The position numbers were made by a program, and so were the translations under genes. A stretch of 9,715 nucleotides of DNA, taken from NCBI GenBank assembly GCA_948648655.1, contig CAPKVJ010000017.1, positions 1 through 9,715 on the forward strand. Direction: 5' to 3'. This DNA comes from an uncultured Candidatus Saccharibacteria bacterium. Lineage in GTDB: Bacteria; Patescibacteriota; Saccharimonadia; Saccharimonadales; Saccharimonadaceae. How positions within the stretch are numbered: the first letter of the stretch is position 1; each line of letters opens with the position of its first letter. This document shows, piece after piece, positions 1 through 6,232 of this stretch. Below the pieces are notes generated by a model. It was given only the letters and a program-made list of their open reading frames with translations, was not told the origin of the DNA and did no database searches.

Positions 1-2
1 TT

Positions 3-167
3 CCAAAATTATTTGATGCGTTTTATCGTGTGGAGCAATCCAGAAGCCGTAAAACTGGCGGGAGCGGGTTAGGACTGTATATCGTGCAGGAGATACTGCA
101 CCAGCATGAAAGCGAATGTATGGTCTGCAATACACAGGCCGGGGTAAAGTTTTCTTTTACAATTTGA
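3..167 (+). CDS. Sensor histidine kinase, C-terminal end (partial)
   Basis: The frame is open from the window edge and stops at TGA 165-167, giving the last 54 residues of a protein that begins outside the window. It reads FYRVEQSRSRK followed by TGGSGLGLYIVQEIL, which is the F-box and G2-box of the HATPase_c ATP-binding domain of two-component sensor kinases, and it ends in the usual beta strand (GVKFSFTI). Such kinases autophosphorylate on a histidine and pass the phosphate to a response regulator, which would lie upstream. The sensor half is not visible, so the signal cannot be named. An intrinsic terminator follows 10 bases after the stop. Confidence 0.85.
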   Translation, partial: PKLFDAFYRVEQSRSRKTGGSGLGLYIVQEILHQHESECMVCNTQAGVKFSFTI

Positions 168-177
168 CAGACGCAGG

Positions 178-207
178 AAAGCGGCGGGCGATTGCTCCGC
201 CGCTTTT
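178..207 (+). terminator. Intrinsic terminator after the histidine kinase
   Basis: A perfect 10-bp stem (AAAGCGGCGG at 178-187 with CCGCCGCTTT at 197-206) encloses a 9-base loop and ends in TTTT. It lies just past the kinase stop codon and separates that operon from the lipoprotein gene. Confidence 0.85.
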
Positions 208-299
208 CAACTACACATAAATCACAAACTAATCCCAAACGTATTACAAAAAAGGGTGGTATTCTTTAGGTACACTCAAAGAAAGGATGGTGTTTTTCA

Positions 300-689
300 A
301 TGAACACAAAGAAACTACTCGCCTTAGCCCTCGGAGGGGTACTGCTTGTGGGATGCCTGGCTGGGTGCAGTACCGCAGCAGCGTCCCAAGGCGGAACCTC
401 TCAACGCGGAACGACTTCCCCGCCGATGACGGAGGGATCCGAGCAGACTATCGTTGCGTTTGCTGAAGGCAACGGTTCCTCCGCCGAGATTTCCTATGAA
501 GAACTGTTCAAACCCTATGCGCAGTTTGGCCTGACATACAATGCCAGCAAAAACGAACTGACATACAATGGGAAAGCGGTACGGTGGTTTGAGGACTACT
601 ATACCGTGGGGAACGGGATGCAGGCCGGAAACGACTTTTTCAACGAGGATTATCTAACGCTTTCCCTATCTCTCCCTAATTCCCCCTAA
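300..689 (+). pseudogene. Two-repeat lipoprotein gene, 5' half, interrupted by an insertion
   Basis: The ATG at 300 follows a GAAAGGA ribosome site about 11 bases upstream. The first 23 residues are a lipoprotein signal: KK, a hydrophobic core, then the lipobox LAGC with lipidated Cys23. A low-complexity S/T/G linker to about residue 55 and the start of a globular repeat (YAQFGLTYNASKNELTYNGKA) follow. Native sequence ends at about 645-650 (NDFFNE). The remaining codons to TAA 687-689 are read from the inserted element and are low-complexity CCCT-rich DNA. The missing part resumes at about 8605 in the same orientation. The intact product would be an exported, membrane-tethered protein beside a sensor kinase, perhaps part of its signalling context; the domain's function is not known to me. 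A truncated secreted lipoprotein may still be made. Confidence 0.8.
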
Positions 690-762
690 GTATTGCTACT
701 GTTACCTTTTGGGGACTTTTGCTTTCCCTGTCTCGGCGTATTTCCCCCTATCTCGCCGTAAG
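659..762. repeat. Left-end CCCT(A/G)TCTC direct repeats
   Basis: CCCTATCTC at 664-672, CCCTGTCTC at 726-734 and CCCTATCTC at 746-754 are direct repeats. The longer forms are GCTTTCCCTATCTC (659-672) and GCTTTCCCTGTCTC (721-734), identical at 13 of 14 positions. They lie just inside the left end of the element, with no gene over them, where integrase or excisionase arm sites would be expected. Protein binding is inferred, not shown. Confidence 0.5.
688..720. repeat. Left copy of end-inverted motif AAGTATTGC / GGACTTTT
   Basis: AAGTATTGC (688-696) followed by GGACTTTT (713-720) on the plus strand recurs in the same order on the minus strand near the right end (8500-8492 and 8484-8477). The element ends therefore carry subterminal inverted motifs, about 40 bases from the left junction and about 105 bases from the right one. 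Confidence 0.45.
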
Positions 763-781
763 TTTAGTATCACAATAGTAT

Positions 782-828
782 AAATAGAAATAAGCCCTGA
801 CTGTTTAGGTCAAGGCTTATTTCTATTT
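782..828. terminator. Bidirectional terminator-like hairpin at the left end
   Basis: A perfect 15-bp inverted repeat (AAATAGAAATAAGCC at 782-796 and its complement at 814-828) continues after one mismatch with four more pairs around a 7-base loop. It follows the stop of the minus-strand membrane protein gene by about 14 bases. The A/T-rich outer arms can supply U-tracts in both directions, so it may insulate the element from readthrough of the lipoprotein transcript. Confidence 0.8.
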
Positions 829-842
829 GAAGTATATTGTGT

Positions 843-1754
843 TTATTCTAATTTGAAGTCATCGGCGGGGAAATACCGTCCAGCTCCGTTAGTTTCCATG
901 TTCTCCTTGCTGTTTGTGATATGTCCTGTGGCTCCAAAATCAACTGTGATTGTTTCCCACAAACTATCATAATCTTTCAATTCCAGTATTGCATCCGTGA
1001 TTGATGATGTTCGGGCCAATGCTAAATCTTCCAATGTAAGGGGAGCAGGGTCTTTCTCGCTGAAATCGACATACACACACAAATTGCTGTTTTGTAATAC
1101 AACATCTGTAATAGATTCGTCCTTACTGCTGATTGCGCCTTGTATTACGTCCTTTACATCTGCAACAAAGCTATCGGGAGACACTTCCTTTGTGGAGGTA
1201 GTTTCTTGTGCATTGAGTATTTCCCCACTGTCTATGTCAATGAAATATTCATCCAACACCATACCGCTAAAGAGTAACTTTGCGTCATGTTCTTCTTTGT
1301 CTACATACTCGTAGATAGTTACATCTAACAGATTCCCCATAACAGATATTTTCGATGTGGTGTTGTAGGTGAAGTTCACGATTGCGTGAATCTCATCGTC
1401 ACCCTCGAAATATTTGTTGTAGTAGTCCAGAGCATAGTTTTGAGTTTCTATGCTTTCCGCAATCGTGGCAATTCGCCAGTTGCCTGTAACATCATTTCTG
1501 ACATTGCGTACAACAAAGTTGATGTTGTCAAACTCCGAATTGCTTTCGCCTTGGGCGCCATCCGTTTGTGTATCGCTTGCCTGTGGGGTGCTTGTGCTTG
1601 TCGAGGGGTCATCGGTTGTTGACAGGGCTTCGTTCTCGTTTTCCCCACCACTCCCGATTATGGCGGCGAGTATCACAACGATAATCACCCAAAACCACCA
1701 CTTCTTGAAGATAGGCTTCTTGACAGACGGCCCTTTGTCTTTCTTTCCTTTCAT
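843..1754 (-). CDS. Membrane-anchored extracellular protein of unknown function (cargo)
   Basis: The ATG at 1754 is chosen because CGGAGG lies 9 bases before it; the upstream TTG at 1790 has no such site. The 303-residue product has a basic cytoplasmic N-terminus (MKGKKDKG), one membrane helix at about residues 19-36 (WWFWVIIVVILAAII), a Ser/Thr/Asp-rich linker (40-75) and an outside domain from about 77 to 303. There is no lipobox, so it should be a single-pass signal anchor with the C-terminus outside. The outer domain alternates predicted strands (IHAIVNFTYNTT, LLDVTIYEYVD) with acidic loops. I do not recognise its family or function. It is transcribed alone from an extended -10 promoter, away from the RHH gene, and ends at a hairpin. 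Its position at the element edge suggests cargo rather than core mobility machinery. Confidence 0.75.
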   Translation of the reverse strand: MKGKKDKGPSVKKPIFKKWWFWVIIVVILAAIIGSGGENENEALSTTDDPSTSTSTPQASDTQTDGAQGESNSEFDNINFVVRNVRNDVTGNWRIATIAESIETQNYALDYYNKYFEGDDEIHAIVNFTYNTTSKISVMGNLLDVTIYEYVDKEEHDAKLLFSGMVLDEYFIDIDSGEILNAQETTSTKEVSPDSFVADVKDVIQGAISSKDESITDVVLQNSNLCVYVDFSEKDPAPLTLEDLALARTSSITDAILELKDYDSLWETITVDFGATGHITNSKENMETNGAGRYFPADDFKLE

Positions 1755-1812
1755 GTGCTTCAACCTCCGTTTTTTATTCTGGTCGTTCAACGCTCGCTGG
1801 GGCGCTACTCAC

Positions 1813-1821
1813 ATTATACCA
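1813..1821 (-). promoter_or_regulatory. Extended -10 promoter of the membrane protein gene
   Basis: The minus strand reads TGGTATAAT, a perfect -10 with the TGn extension, about 59 bases before the ATG at 1754. No good -35 lies at 17 bases, as is usual for extended -10 promoters. Confidence 0.6.
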
Positions 1822-1841
1822 TACTGTAACACAAAAGTATA

Positions 1842-1853
1842 TTGAAATTTCAA
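1842..1853. promoter_or_regulatory. 12-bp palindrome between divergent genes
   Basis: TTGAAATTTCAA is a perfect palindrome between the two divergent -10 boxes (1818-1813 on minus, 1893-1898 on plus). It is a candidate operator for the adjacent RHH protein, but AT-rich palindromes of this size can occur by chance. Confidence 0.35.
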
Positions 1854-1892
1854 AGCTGATTTGTGGCATGATATTGAGGCGGGTGTGCATAC

Positions 1893-1898
1893 TATAAT
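1893..1898 (+). promoter_or_regulatory. -10 box for the RHH gene
   Basis: TATAAT lies 35 bases before the RHH start codon. The -35 region is weak, with no TTGACA-like hexamer at 16-18 bases, so this promoter may need help from a regulator. Confidence 0.5.
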
Positions 1899-1932
1899 GT
1901 AATCATCACAGCATAGAGGAGATGAGTGCATT

Positions 1933-2112
1933 ATGGCAAAATTTATTATCACACCCAAAGAAGATAAAACCGTCACCATGACGATCCGTATAGACAGAGA
2001 GTTGCAGGAGGAATACAGCGACTTGGCCGCCAAAACAAACCGTTCCAGAAACGAGCTAATCAGCATGGCCTTGCGATATGCCCTTGATAATATGGAACTT
2101 CAAGACGAGTAA
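1933..2112 (+). CDS. Ribbon-helix-helix (Arc/CopG-type) regulator, 59 aa
   Basis: The ATG at 1933 follows GAGGAG about 11 bases upstream, and the frame ends at TAA 2110-2112. The product has a predicted DNA-contacting strand at residues 13-20 (TVTMTIRI), helix A at 22-36 (RELQEEYSDLAAKTN), a turn SRNE (38-41) that caps helix B, and helix B to about 56. This is the compact ribbon-helix-helix fold, which binds DNA as a dimer through the strand. It is the only complete plus-strand gene in the element and is divergent from the membrane protein. It could repress itself, the neighbouring cargo gene, or the recombination genes that converge on it. RHH proteins also occur as antitoxins, but no toxin-like partner is adjacent. 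Confidence 0.8.
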   Translation: MAKFIITPKEDKTVTMTIRIDRELQEEYSDLAAKTNRSRNELISMALRYALDNMELQDE

Positions 2113-2155
2113 TGAGAGCCAATGGACGGAAAATCCAAAGGCTCTCAATATTTTT
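2113..2155 (+). terminator. Terminator between the RHH and integrase genes
   Basis: TGAGAGCC (2113-2120) pairs with GGCTCTCA (2140-2147), and an inner TGGA/TCCA stem forms around CGGAAAA. The T-rich tail ATATTTTT follows on the plus strand. It ends the RHH transcript immediately before the convergent integrase stop, and the stem could also stop integrase transcription. Confidence 0.8.
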
Positions 2156-3467
2156 ATGCGTTCTTTCTAAGAAATTCGTCAATTTTGTTGCTTGCAACAC
2201 GCTTCTGTTCTTCAAAGCTATGTGCATAGATGTTCATGGTGGTGGACGGGGTAGAGTGGCCTAAAATCTTTGAAATGTCTATAATATTCACTTCAAGATA
2301 GTTGAGCAGGGTGGCACAGGAATGTCTCAACCCATGAAGCGGTATAATCGGCAGTTCCTCCAACCCTTCGGCCTTTGCCTTGACGGGATTACTTTTCACC
2401 CATTCATTATAGCGGTGCAAGTGCTTAACGAAATACTGATAGGGGGTTGTATGCCCCATGCGCTTTCCATCCGACTGGATAAAAATATTGCCGCCATGCT
2501 CTAAATCTCCTTGCCACGCCGTACCATGCCTGAACCGCTCTTGAATATACTCAATATGATATTGCTTTAACAGGGCAATCGCTTCTTCGGGAAAAGGTAC
2601 AGTCCTAATGGAAGTTTGCGTTTTAGGTTCTTTATAGTCAAAGCCGCTTTCCGTTTTTCCTACCGACTTTGCAATAGAGATTTCTTTGTTGCTGAAGTCT
2701 ATATCGTCCCAATGCAAAGCAAGCGTTTCACCTTTTCTAAAACCGCAGAATAATGACAAATTGAAAAACACTTTGTATTGCGTGGGTACTGTGCAGGTTT
2801 CTGTGTACTCCTTAACATAGTAGGGTTTTCCGGTATCGTCAACCCGTTCATGGCCTTTGCAGGTTACCACATACGACATATTCAAGGATTTCAAGAACAT
2901 CAAAGATTGCTCTGGCGTGAAAAACTTTATGTCCTGTTCCTCTTGTACTTTCTTCGGCTTTCGTGCGTCTTGGCAGGGGTTGTTATCAATCATGCTCCAC
3001 CGTTTGGCCGTTTTGAAAATACCACTAAGGACATTCGCATACCCTCGGATTGTTCCTGCTGAATAATCGTCAACCAGTGTTTTCAAAAAGGCTTCAATAT
3101 GCGGCGTTTTGATGTGTGCGAGTTTGAAGCCCTTGAAATATGGAATAATTCTGCTTTCAAGGAAGTGCTGATAGTTGGTGTATGTTCCATATGCGATGTT
3201 ATCCTTAACACTTTCAAGCCATTTGTATGCAAAATCCTCAAATGACATTTTCTCTGCGTCAAAGTCATAGCCGTATTTTATCTTATCTTCCATATCCATT
3301 GCATACTTTAACGCTTCTTTTTCCTGTTGTTTTGGGGTAGCAGACTGATTGACGGAATATGTAAGATTCTTAACCAGCTTGTTCCCTTGCTTATCGTATC
3401 CCATGCAAATCACTATACGATATACAACTCTGCCGCTCTTATGCTCAACTCTCTTTAATGATGCCAT
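2154..3467 (-). CDS. int: Tyrosine recombinase / integrase
   Basis: The ATG at 3467 has AAGGG 8 bases upstream and gives 437 residues; the in-frame GTG at 3476 lacks a good site. The N-terminus (about 1-70) is the small arm-binding domain of Tn916/phage-type integrases, about 75-175 is the SAM-like core-binding domain, and about 185-437 is the catalytic domain. All catalytic residues are visible: Arg244 (GFRKGE), Lys282 (EPKTQTS), His378 and Arg381 (HGLRHS), His404 (LGHSTP) and nucleophile Tyr414 (NIYAHS). It should cut and join the attachment sites that flank the element. Length and motifs indicate an intact enzyme. It is the last gene of the minus-strand recombination operon and overlaps the serine recombinase by 23 bases, suggesting coupled translation. 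Unusually, it lies about 1.5 kb inside the left end, with a cargo gene and a regulator outside it. Confidence 0.95.
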   Translation of the reverse strand: MASLKRVEHKSGRVVYRIVICMGYDKQGNKLVKNLTYSVNQSATPKQQEKEALKYAMDMEDKIKYGYDFDAEKMSFEDFAYKWLESVKDNIAYGTYTNYQHFLESRIIPYFKGFKLAHIKTPHIEAFLKTLVDDYSAGTIRGYANVLSGIFKTAKRWSMIDNNPCQDARKPKKVQEEQDIKFFTPEQSLMFLKSLNMSYVVTCKGHERVDDTGKPYYVKEYTETCTVPTQYKVFFNLSLFCGFRKGETLALHWDDIDFSNKEISIAKSVGKTESGFDYKEPKTQTSIRTVPFPEEAIALLKQYHIEYIQERFRHGTAWQGDLEHGGNIFIQSDGKRMGHTTPYQYFVKHLHRYNEWVKSNPVKAKAEGLEELPIIPLHGLRHSCATLLNYLEVNIIDISKILGHSTPSTTMNIYAHSFEEQKRVASNKIDEFLRKNA

Positions 3468-4110
3468 TTTCAACACCCTTCTCTATTTGATTTTTGTACC
3501 GATAAAAGGTAGGCTTTGTCATGCCCAATTCTTTCATCAGTTGAAACGGTTTCTTTTCCCCCTGCTGTACTAAACGATAGTGGGTGGCAAATTCATCAAG
3601 ACTCATAACTCTTGGCCGACCATAATCTTCCCATTCACCACGGGCCTTTTTAGCTTCTATGCCTTCTCGTTGCCGTTTCTCTTTCTTCTCAATCTCAGCC
3701 TGTGCCATACTCGCATACAATTCAATCATCATATTGTTGATTGTCTCTAACATCATGCGGGCCATAGAATTTTCCATAGCTGACAGGTCAATAAGCGTTG
3801 TTGGCAATTCTAACACCATGACACGAATACCGTTATCTTTGAAATAGCGGAGTTCTTTAAGTGTTGCTTCCTTGTTCCGACCCAATCGGTCAAGCTCTGT
3901 GACGATCAGAACATCGCCGCTTTCAAGAATCTCATCTTTGAGCATGGCATATCTTGGCCTGTTGAAGTTCTTGCCTGTCTGTTGGTCCGTGTATACCTTG
4001 CCCTTGTACAGAGAAATTGCATTGTCAGCGCAGTATTTCGTGATTTCTGCAATTCCTCTGTCAAGGTGTTGGTCCTTCGTGCTTGTCCTGTGGTATGCTA
4101 TGTATTTCAT
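3445..4110 (-). CDS. Small serine recombinase (resolvase/invertase type)
   Basis: This 221-residue protein has the resolvase N-terminal catalytic domain: YHRTSTKDQ with nucleophile Ser10, the GDVLIVTELDRLGRN motif with Arg75 and Arg78, and a long E helix around 112-145 (MENSMARMMLETINNMM). A short basic linker (YGRPR) leads to a C-terminal helix-turn-helix (about 185-206). This layout matches DNA resolvases and invertases rather than the 450-550-residue large serine integrases. A CAAGGAGGAAT ribosome site precedes its ATG, and its ATG overlaps the TGA of the upstream small gene (ATGA). Its 3' end overlaps the tyrosine integrase. It might resolve multimers or cointegrates of the circular form, or invert a segment; no partner site is identified. 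Confidence 0.93.
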   Translation of the reverse strand: MKYIAYHRTSTKDQHLDRGIAEITKYCADNAISLYKGKVYTDQQTGKNFNRPRYAMLKDEILESGDVLIVTELDRLGRNKEATLKELRYFKDNGIRVMVLELPTTLIDLSAMENSMARMMLETINNMMIELYASMAQAEIEKKEKRQREGIEAKKARGEWEDYGRPRVMSLDEFATHYRLVQQGEKKPFQLMKELGMTKPTFYRYKNQIEKGVENGIIKES

Positions 4111-4328
4111 AGGGATTCCTCCTTGTCGTACAACTCACATTTGCCACCGTCTATAACTATTGAGGGCTTTACCGTTTCGTACATCTCACATTTAGATGTG
4201 TTCCCCCATATCACGCTGTCGTCATAGCGGTACAAGCAATCCCTGCATACCAAGTCTTGATTACTGATTCGGACAAAGCGCAGCTTGTCCCTCTGACACT
4301 TCCTATCTAACCCATTCATCCCGTTCAT
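4107..4328 (-). CDS. Small cysteine-rich protein, 73 aa, coupled to the serine recombinase
   Basis: The ATG at 4328 follows AAGGAG with a 7-base spacer, a strong site. The 73-residue product has Cys11, Cys28 and Cys31 (CRDC), Cys47 (KCEMY) and Cys64 (GGKCELYD). CxxC plus two spaced single cysteines can bind zinc, and the paired KCE-Y/KCEL-Y elements look like a small zinc-ribbon-like fold. I do not recognise a named family. Its TGA overlaps the recombinase ATG by four bases, so the two are probably made in a fixed ratio. This suggests an accessory factor for recombination or a regulator. It has its own candidate promoter and starts a three-gene transcript. Confidence 0.75.
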   Translation of the reverse strand: MNGMNGLDRKCQRDKLRFVRISNQDLVCRDCLYRYDDSVIWGNTSKCEMYETVKPSIVIDGGKCELYDKEESL

Positions 4329-4374
4329 CTGAACACTCCTTTCTGAATATCGAACATCCGTTCTTTACATTTCT

Positions 4375-4403
4375 ATCATATCAGGTTAGTGTCAGAAAGT
4401 ACA
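4375..4403 (-). promoter_or_regulatory. Candidate promoter of the cysteine-rich protein / recombinase / integrase genes
   Basis: The minus strand has TGATATGAT, a -10 with TGn extension (TATGAT at 4380-4375), about 47 bases before the ATG at 4328. The -35 at 17 bases is TGTACT, a weak match. The 176-base gap after the HNH gene holds no other gene. This would let the recombinases be expressed separately from the HTH-HNH pair. Confidence 0.45.
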
Positions 4404-4504
4404 CACTTATTTTGAGAATTATCAAAACTTTTTGTGTTGGCTTTTCGATACTCTTTCAGGGTTCTCTTTTGATGGGTTCAAAAAGTATAAATTCTGATAC
4501 CATA

Positions 4505-4924
4505 TCAACAAGCGGCCATTATACGCTGTTTTGCCCTATATCTTCTCAGTGTCTGGCTGATTCGTGCATTTCGTGTGCCGTAGTTTGAATTTTCCTTGTT
4601 TGTCATAAGTTCCAGATTATCAATGCAGTTATTTTCTTTGTTCTCGTCTTTATGATTCACCTGTAATCCTGTGGGGATAATCCCTTTGTGCGCCATATAA
4701 ACAAGCCTATGCACAAGCATGAATTTCCTTTGCCCCTCGTCATTGTAAAGGGTAACCACCAAATAACTGCCCTTGATATTATTTTTGTTTGATGGCTCAA
4801 TGAGTTTGTCATACTTTAGGCTATAAATGCGCCCATCATCTGAAATGAGGTATTTTGAGAAGCCTTTAGCCTGTTCCCATTCTATCGGTTTACCGTCCTT
4901 TCTTTGAAGTGGTATTTTGCACAT
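4505..4924 (-). CDS. NUMOD4-HNH endonuclease (homing type)
   Basis: The 139-residue product starts with a NUMOD4-like module (about 15-45: EWEQAKGFSKYLISDDGRIYS) and continues into an HNH_3 domain. The catalytic signature is VHRLVYMAHKG (His72), then VNHKDENKENNCIDNLELMT (90-108) with Asn90-His91 and Asn103, followed by TNKENSNYG. This is the free-standing phage and mobile-intron HNH endonuclease pattern, which nicks or cuts DNA at a recognition site using one metal ion. AAGGAG stands 9 bases before the ATG and overlaps the stop of the upstream HTH gene, so the pair is cotranscribed. It may be a selfish homing gene that entered the element, or it may have been recruited for processing or packaging element DNA; the sequence does not decide. 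Confidence 0.9.
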   Translation of the reverse strand: MCKIPLQRKDGKPIEWEQAKGFSKYLISDDGRIYSLKYDKLIEPSNKNNIKGSYLVVTLYNDEGQRKFMLVHRLVYMAHKGIIPTGLQVNHKDENKENNCIDNLELMTNKENSNYGTRNARISQTLRRYRAKQRIMAAC

Positions 4925-4937
4925 GATAAATTACTCC

Positions 4938-5177
4938 TTATTCCCGTTCTCCGGTGTTCAAGAACTCAACGAATTTATCCACATTCACAAGATACTTGTT
5001 TCCGGATTTGATATATACGATTTTGTTCTGCTTGCACATCAACCAAAGTGCCTTATAGGGAATGCCAGATTCATCTGCGAGTGTCTGTAAAGGCACCATG
5101 CGAGGAATACGAACATCTGATACAATAAAGTTAAATTCCTGCTCTGGTAAAGTGCTTGTGTTATTTTTCCTTGCCAT
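4938..5177 (-). CDS. Excisionase-like HTH DNA-binding protein, 79 aa
   Basis: The ATG at 5177 has GGGAG 8 bases upstream. The region of about residues 28-77 (MVPLQTLADESGIPYKALWLMCKQ, then IKSGNKYLVNVDKFVEFL) has the winged-helix excisionase layout (HTH_17/MerR-like): a first helix, a recognition helix, a hairpin wing with the K-x-G-x-K-Y-L element, and a final 'DKFVEFL' helix. Such proteins bend DNA at the element ends and steer the integrase toward excision. Being first in the operon that ends with the integrase supports this. The family also includes plain regulators, so it could instead control its own promoter or the CCAGA cluster upstream. Confidence 0.75.
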   Translation of the reverse strand: MARKNNTSTLPEQEFNFIVSDVRIPRMVPLQTLADESGIPYKALWLMCKQNKIVYIKSGNKYLVNVDKFVEFLNTGERE

Positions 5178-5236
5178 TTTGTATTCTCCCTTTGATTAGG
5201 GACACGAATACAAATTCATCTGAACGGTTGTATCTG

Positions 5237-5273
5237 TTGTCCATTTTATAGTTATTTGCTCCGCCTTGGACAA
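5237..5273 (-). promoter_or_regulatory. Promoter of the excisionase-like operon with flanking inverted repeat
   Basis: On the minus strand TTGTCC (5273-5268), a 17-base spacer and TATAAA (5250-5245) form a good sigma-A-type promoter about 70 bases before the ATG at 5177. TTGTCC also occurs on the plus strand at 5237-5242, so the core promoter is bracketed by TTGTCC ... GGACAA, a possible repressor site. TTGTCCAT recurs upstream of the 69-residue gene. Confidence 0.6.
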
Positions 5274-5319
5274 CTGGGCCAATCTTTAGCAACCGTTTTA
5301 TTCTCAATTTTATGTTTAT

Positions 5320-5442
5320 CACCAGAGGTCACCAGATGGCTTCTGGTGGACTTTTATCCTATACCATAGGAATACATTACCTTATGATTTCTGATTCAAT
5401 CTGGATAATCCAGAGTTATTCTGTGACCATCTGGCCGTCTGG
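5320..5442. repeat. CCAGA repeat cluster A, upstream of the excisionase-like operon
   Basis: Seven copies of CCAGA or its complement TCTGG lie in 123 bases: starts at 5322, 5332, 5342 (inverted), 5400 (inverted), 5410, 5430 (inverted) and 5438 (inverted). CACCAGA is directly repeated 10 bases apart (5320, 5330) and inverted at 5342-5348. A 15-base perfect inverted repeat, TCTGGATAATCCAGA, sits at 5400-5414. Chance predicts about one 5-mer per 512 bases counting both orientations. The last two copies fall in the 3' end of the 228-residue gene and may be coincidental. A near-identical string occurs in cluster B. Confidence 0.7.
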
Positions 5443-6102
5443 GTTCCATACAGTAGGCTTCTTGAATGAAACAAGCCTTTTTTGCGAGTTCCTCAAACGG
5501 TAGCCTTGCAGATATGCAGAAGCAAGAGCCTGTTCCACCTTTTTACGCTCGGTTTCTTTAAGCCTGTCAAAAGCGTGTTCAGCAGCGGATTTGCTCCCGT
5601 TAAATGCCCGCTCCCTAATAGTGGCCGATATAGAGCCTGCATAGGCAGGATATTTAAGCAGTTCCAATACCGCCTTGCTACCGATAACACCCGAATTGAT
5701 AGAGTCATTCAAGGTTTTGTTAATGCGGTTCAAGTTATTGGCGTTTATCACCTTAGGCATTTGCGACATAAGCTGGAGCATTTTGCTTTGCACCGCCGGA
5801 GAATCGTCTTTTTCTCCGCTAAAGTCATAGGCTCTGTTGGTAGCTTCTTCAAGCCTTGTGTTGATGCGCTGATATATAAACTCATTTTCAGCCACCATGT
5901 CATTGACCTTATTCAGAAGTTTCTCGTAAATCCGCTTTGTCATGGCCTTATCCACGCTCTTATAGGAAACGATAAAACCTTTGACAGCCTCCACCAGTTC
6001 ACGCACATCATCAGCAGTTTTTGCCGCTTCGATCTGCGTGAACAAAGTGTTATGGCGTTCAATAATAGTAGGCTCATTAGCCGGTGCTTTAGTTTTCTTC
6101 AT
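5416..6102 (-). CDS. Helical phage-like protein of unknown function, 228 aa
   Basis: The ATG at 6102 is chosen for its GGGAGG site 9 bases upstream; it overlaps the 47-residue gene by 14 bases. The product is hydrophilic and almost wholly helical, with heptad-like stretches in 14-80 (IIERHNTLFTQIEAAKTADD, then KRIYEKLLNKVNDMV) and a basic C-terminal third (ERKKVEQALASAYLQGYRLR). There is no signal peptide or membrane segment. I recognise no catalytic motif or named family. Its place after a DUF5681/small-terminase-like gene and a short accessory gene resembles phage packaging-region accessory proteins, but that is inference from position. It ends the rep-like block; the excisionase-like operon starts about 240 bases further. 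Confidence 0.7.
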   Translation of the reverse strand: MKKTKAPANEPTIIERHNTLFTQIEAAKTADDVRELVEAVKGFIVSYKSVDKAMTKRIYEKLLNKVNDMVAENEFIYQRINTRLEEATNRAYDFSGEKDDSPAVQSKMLQLMSQMPKVINANNLNRINKTLNDSINSGVIGSKAVLELLKYPAYAGSISATIRERAFNGSKSAAEHAFDRLKETERKKVEQALASAYLQGYRLRNSQKRLVSFKKPTVWNPDGQMVTE

Positions 6103-6232
6103 TGTCCTGTTCCTCCCATTCAATGTTTTTGTTTTCGTCTGACACAATTACAAAACCTTCCCTTTTGAAATATGTATCATACGCACCTTGCGTTACCTCT
6201 GCGGTAACTGTTCCGTTTGTTACTTTAATCAT
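6089..6232 (-). CDS. 47-residue phage-type small protein
   Basis: The ATG at 6232 overlaps the TAA of the upstream gene (TAATG), and its own TAA at 6091-6089 lies inside the next gene, whose ATG is at 6102. The product starts MIKVTNGTVTAEVTQGAYDTYF, continues KREGFVIVSDENK, and ends in an acidic tail (EWEEQDNEEN). The layout (a short beta strand, then 'GAYDTYFKREGF' and a strand) resembles short proteins often found near phage head-connector genes. I cannot name a family. Overlap at both ends implies tight translational coupling, which supports it being a real gene. Confidence 0.65.
   Translation of the reverse strand: MIKVTNGTVTAEVTQGAYDTYFKREGFVIVSDENKNIEWEEQDNEEN

Noticed and set aside
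1933..2112. Toxin-antitoxin pair built on the RHH protein
   Set aside because: Neither neighbour is a small toxin: downstream is the convergent integrase, and the divergent gene is a large membrane-anchored protein.
5482..6168. Plus-strand open frame of 228 codons
   Set aside because: It is antisense to the coupled 228- and 47-residue genes, which have good ribosome sites and overlaps; its composition (many F, H, R) is typical of a shadow frame.
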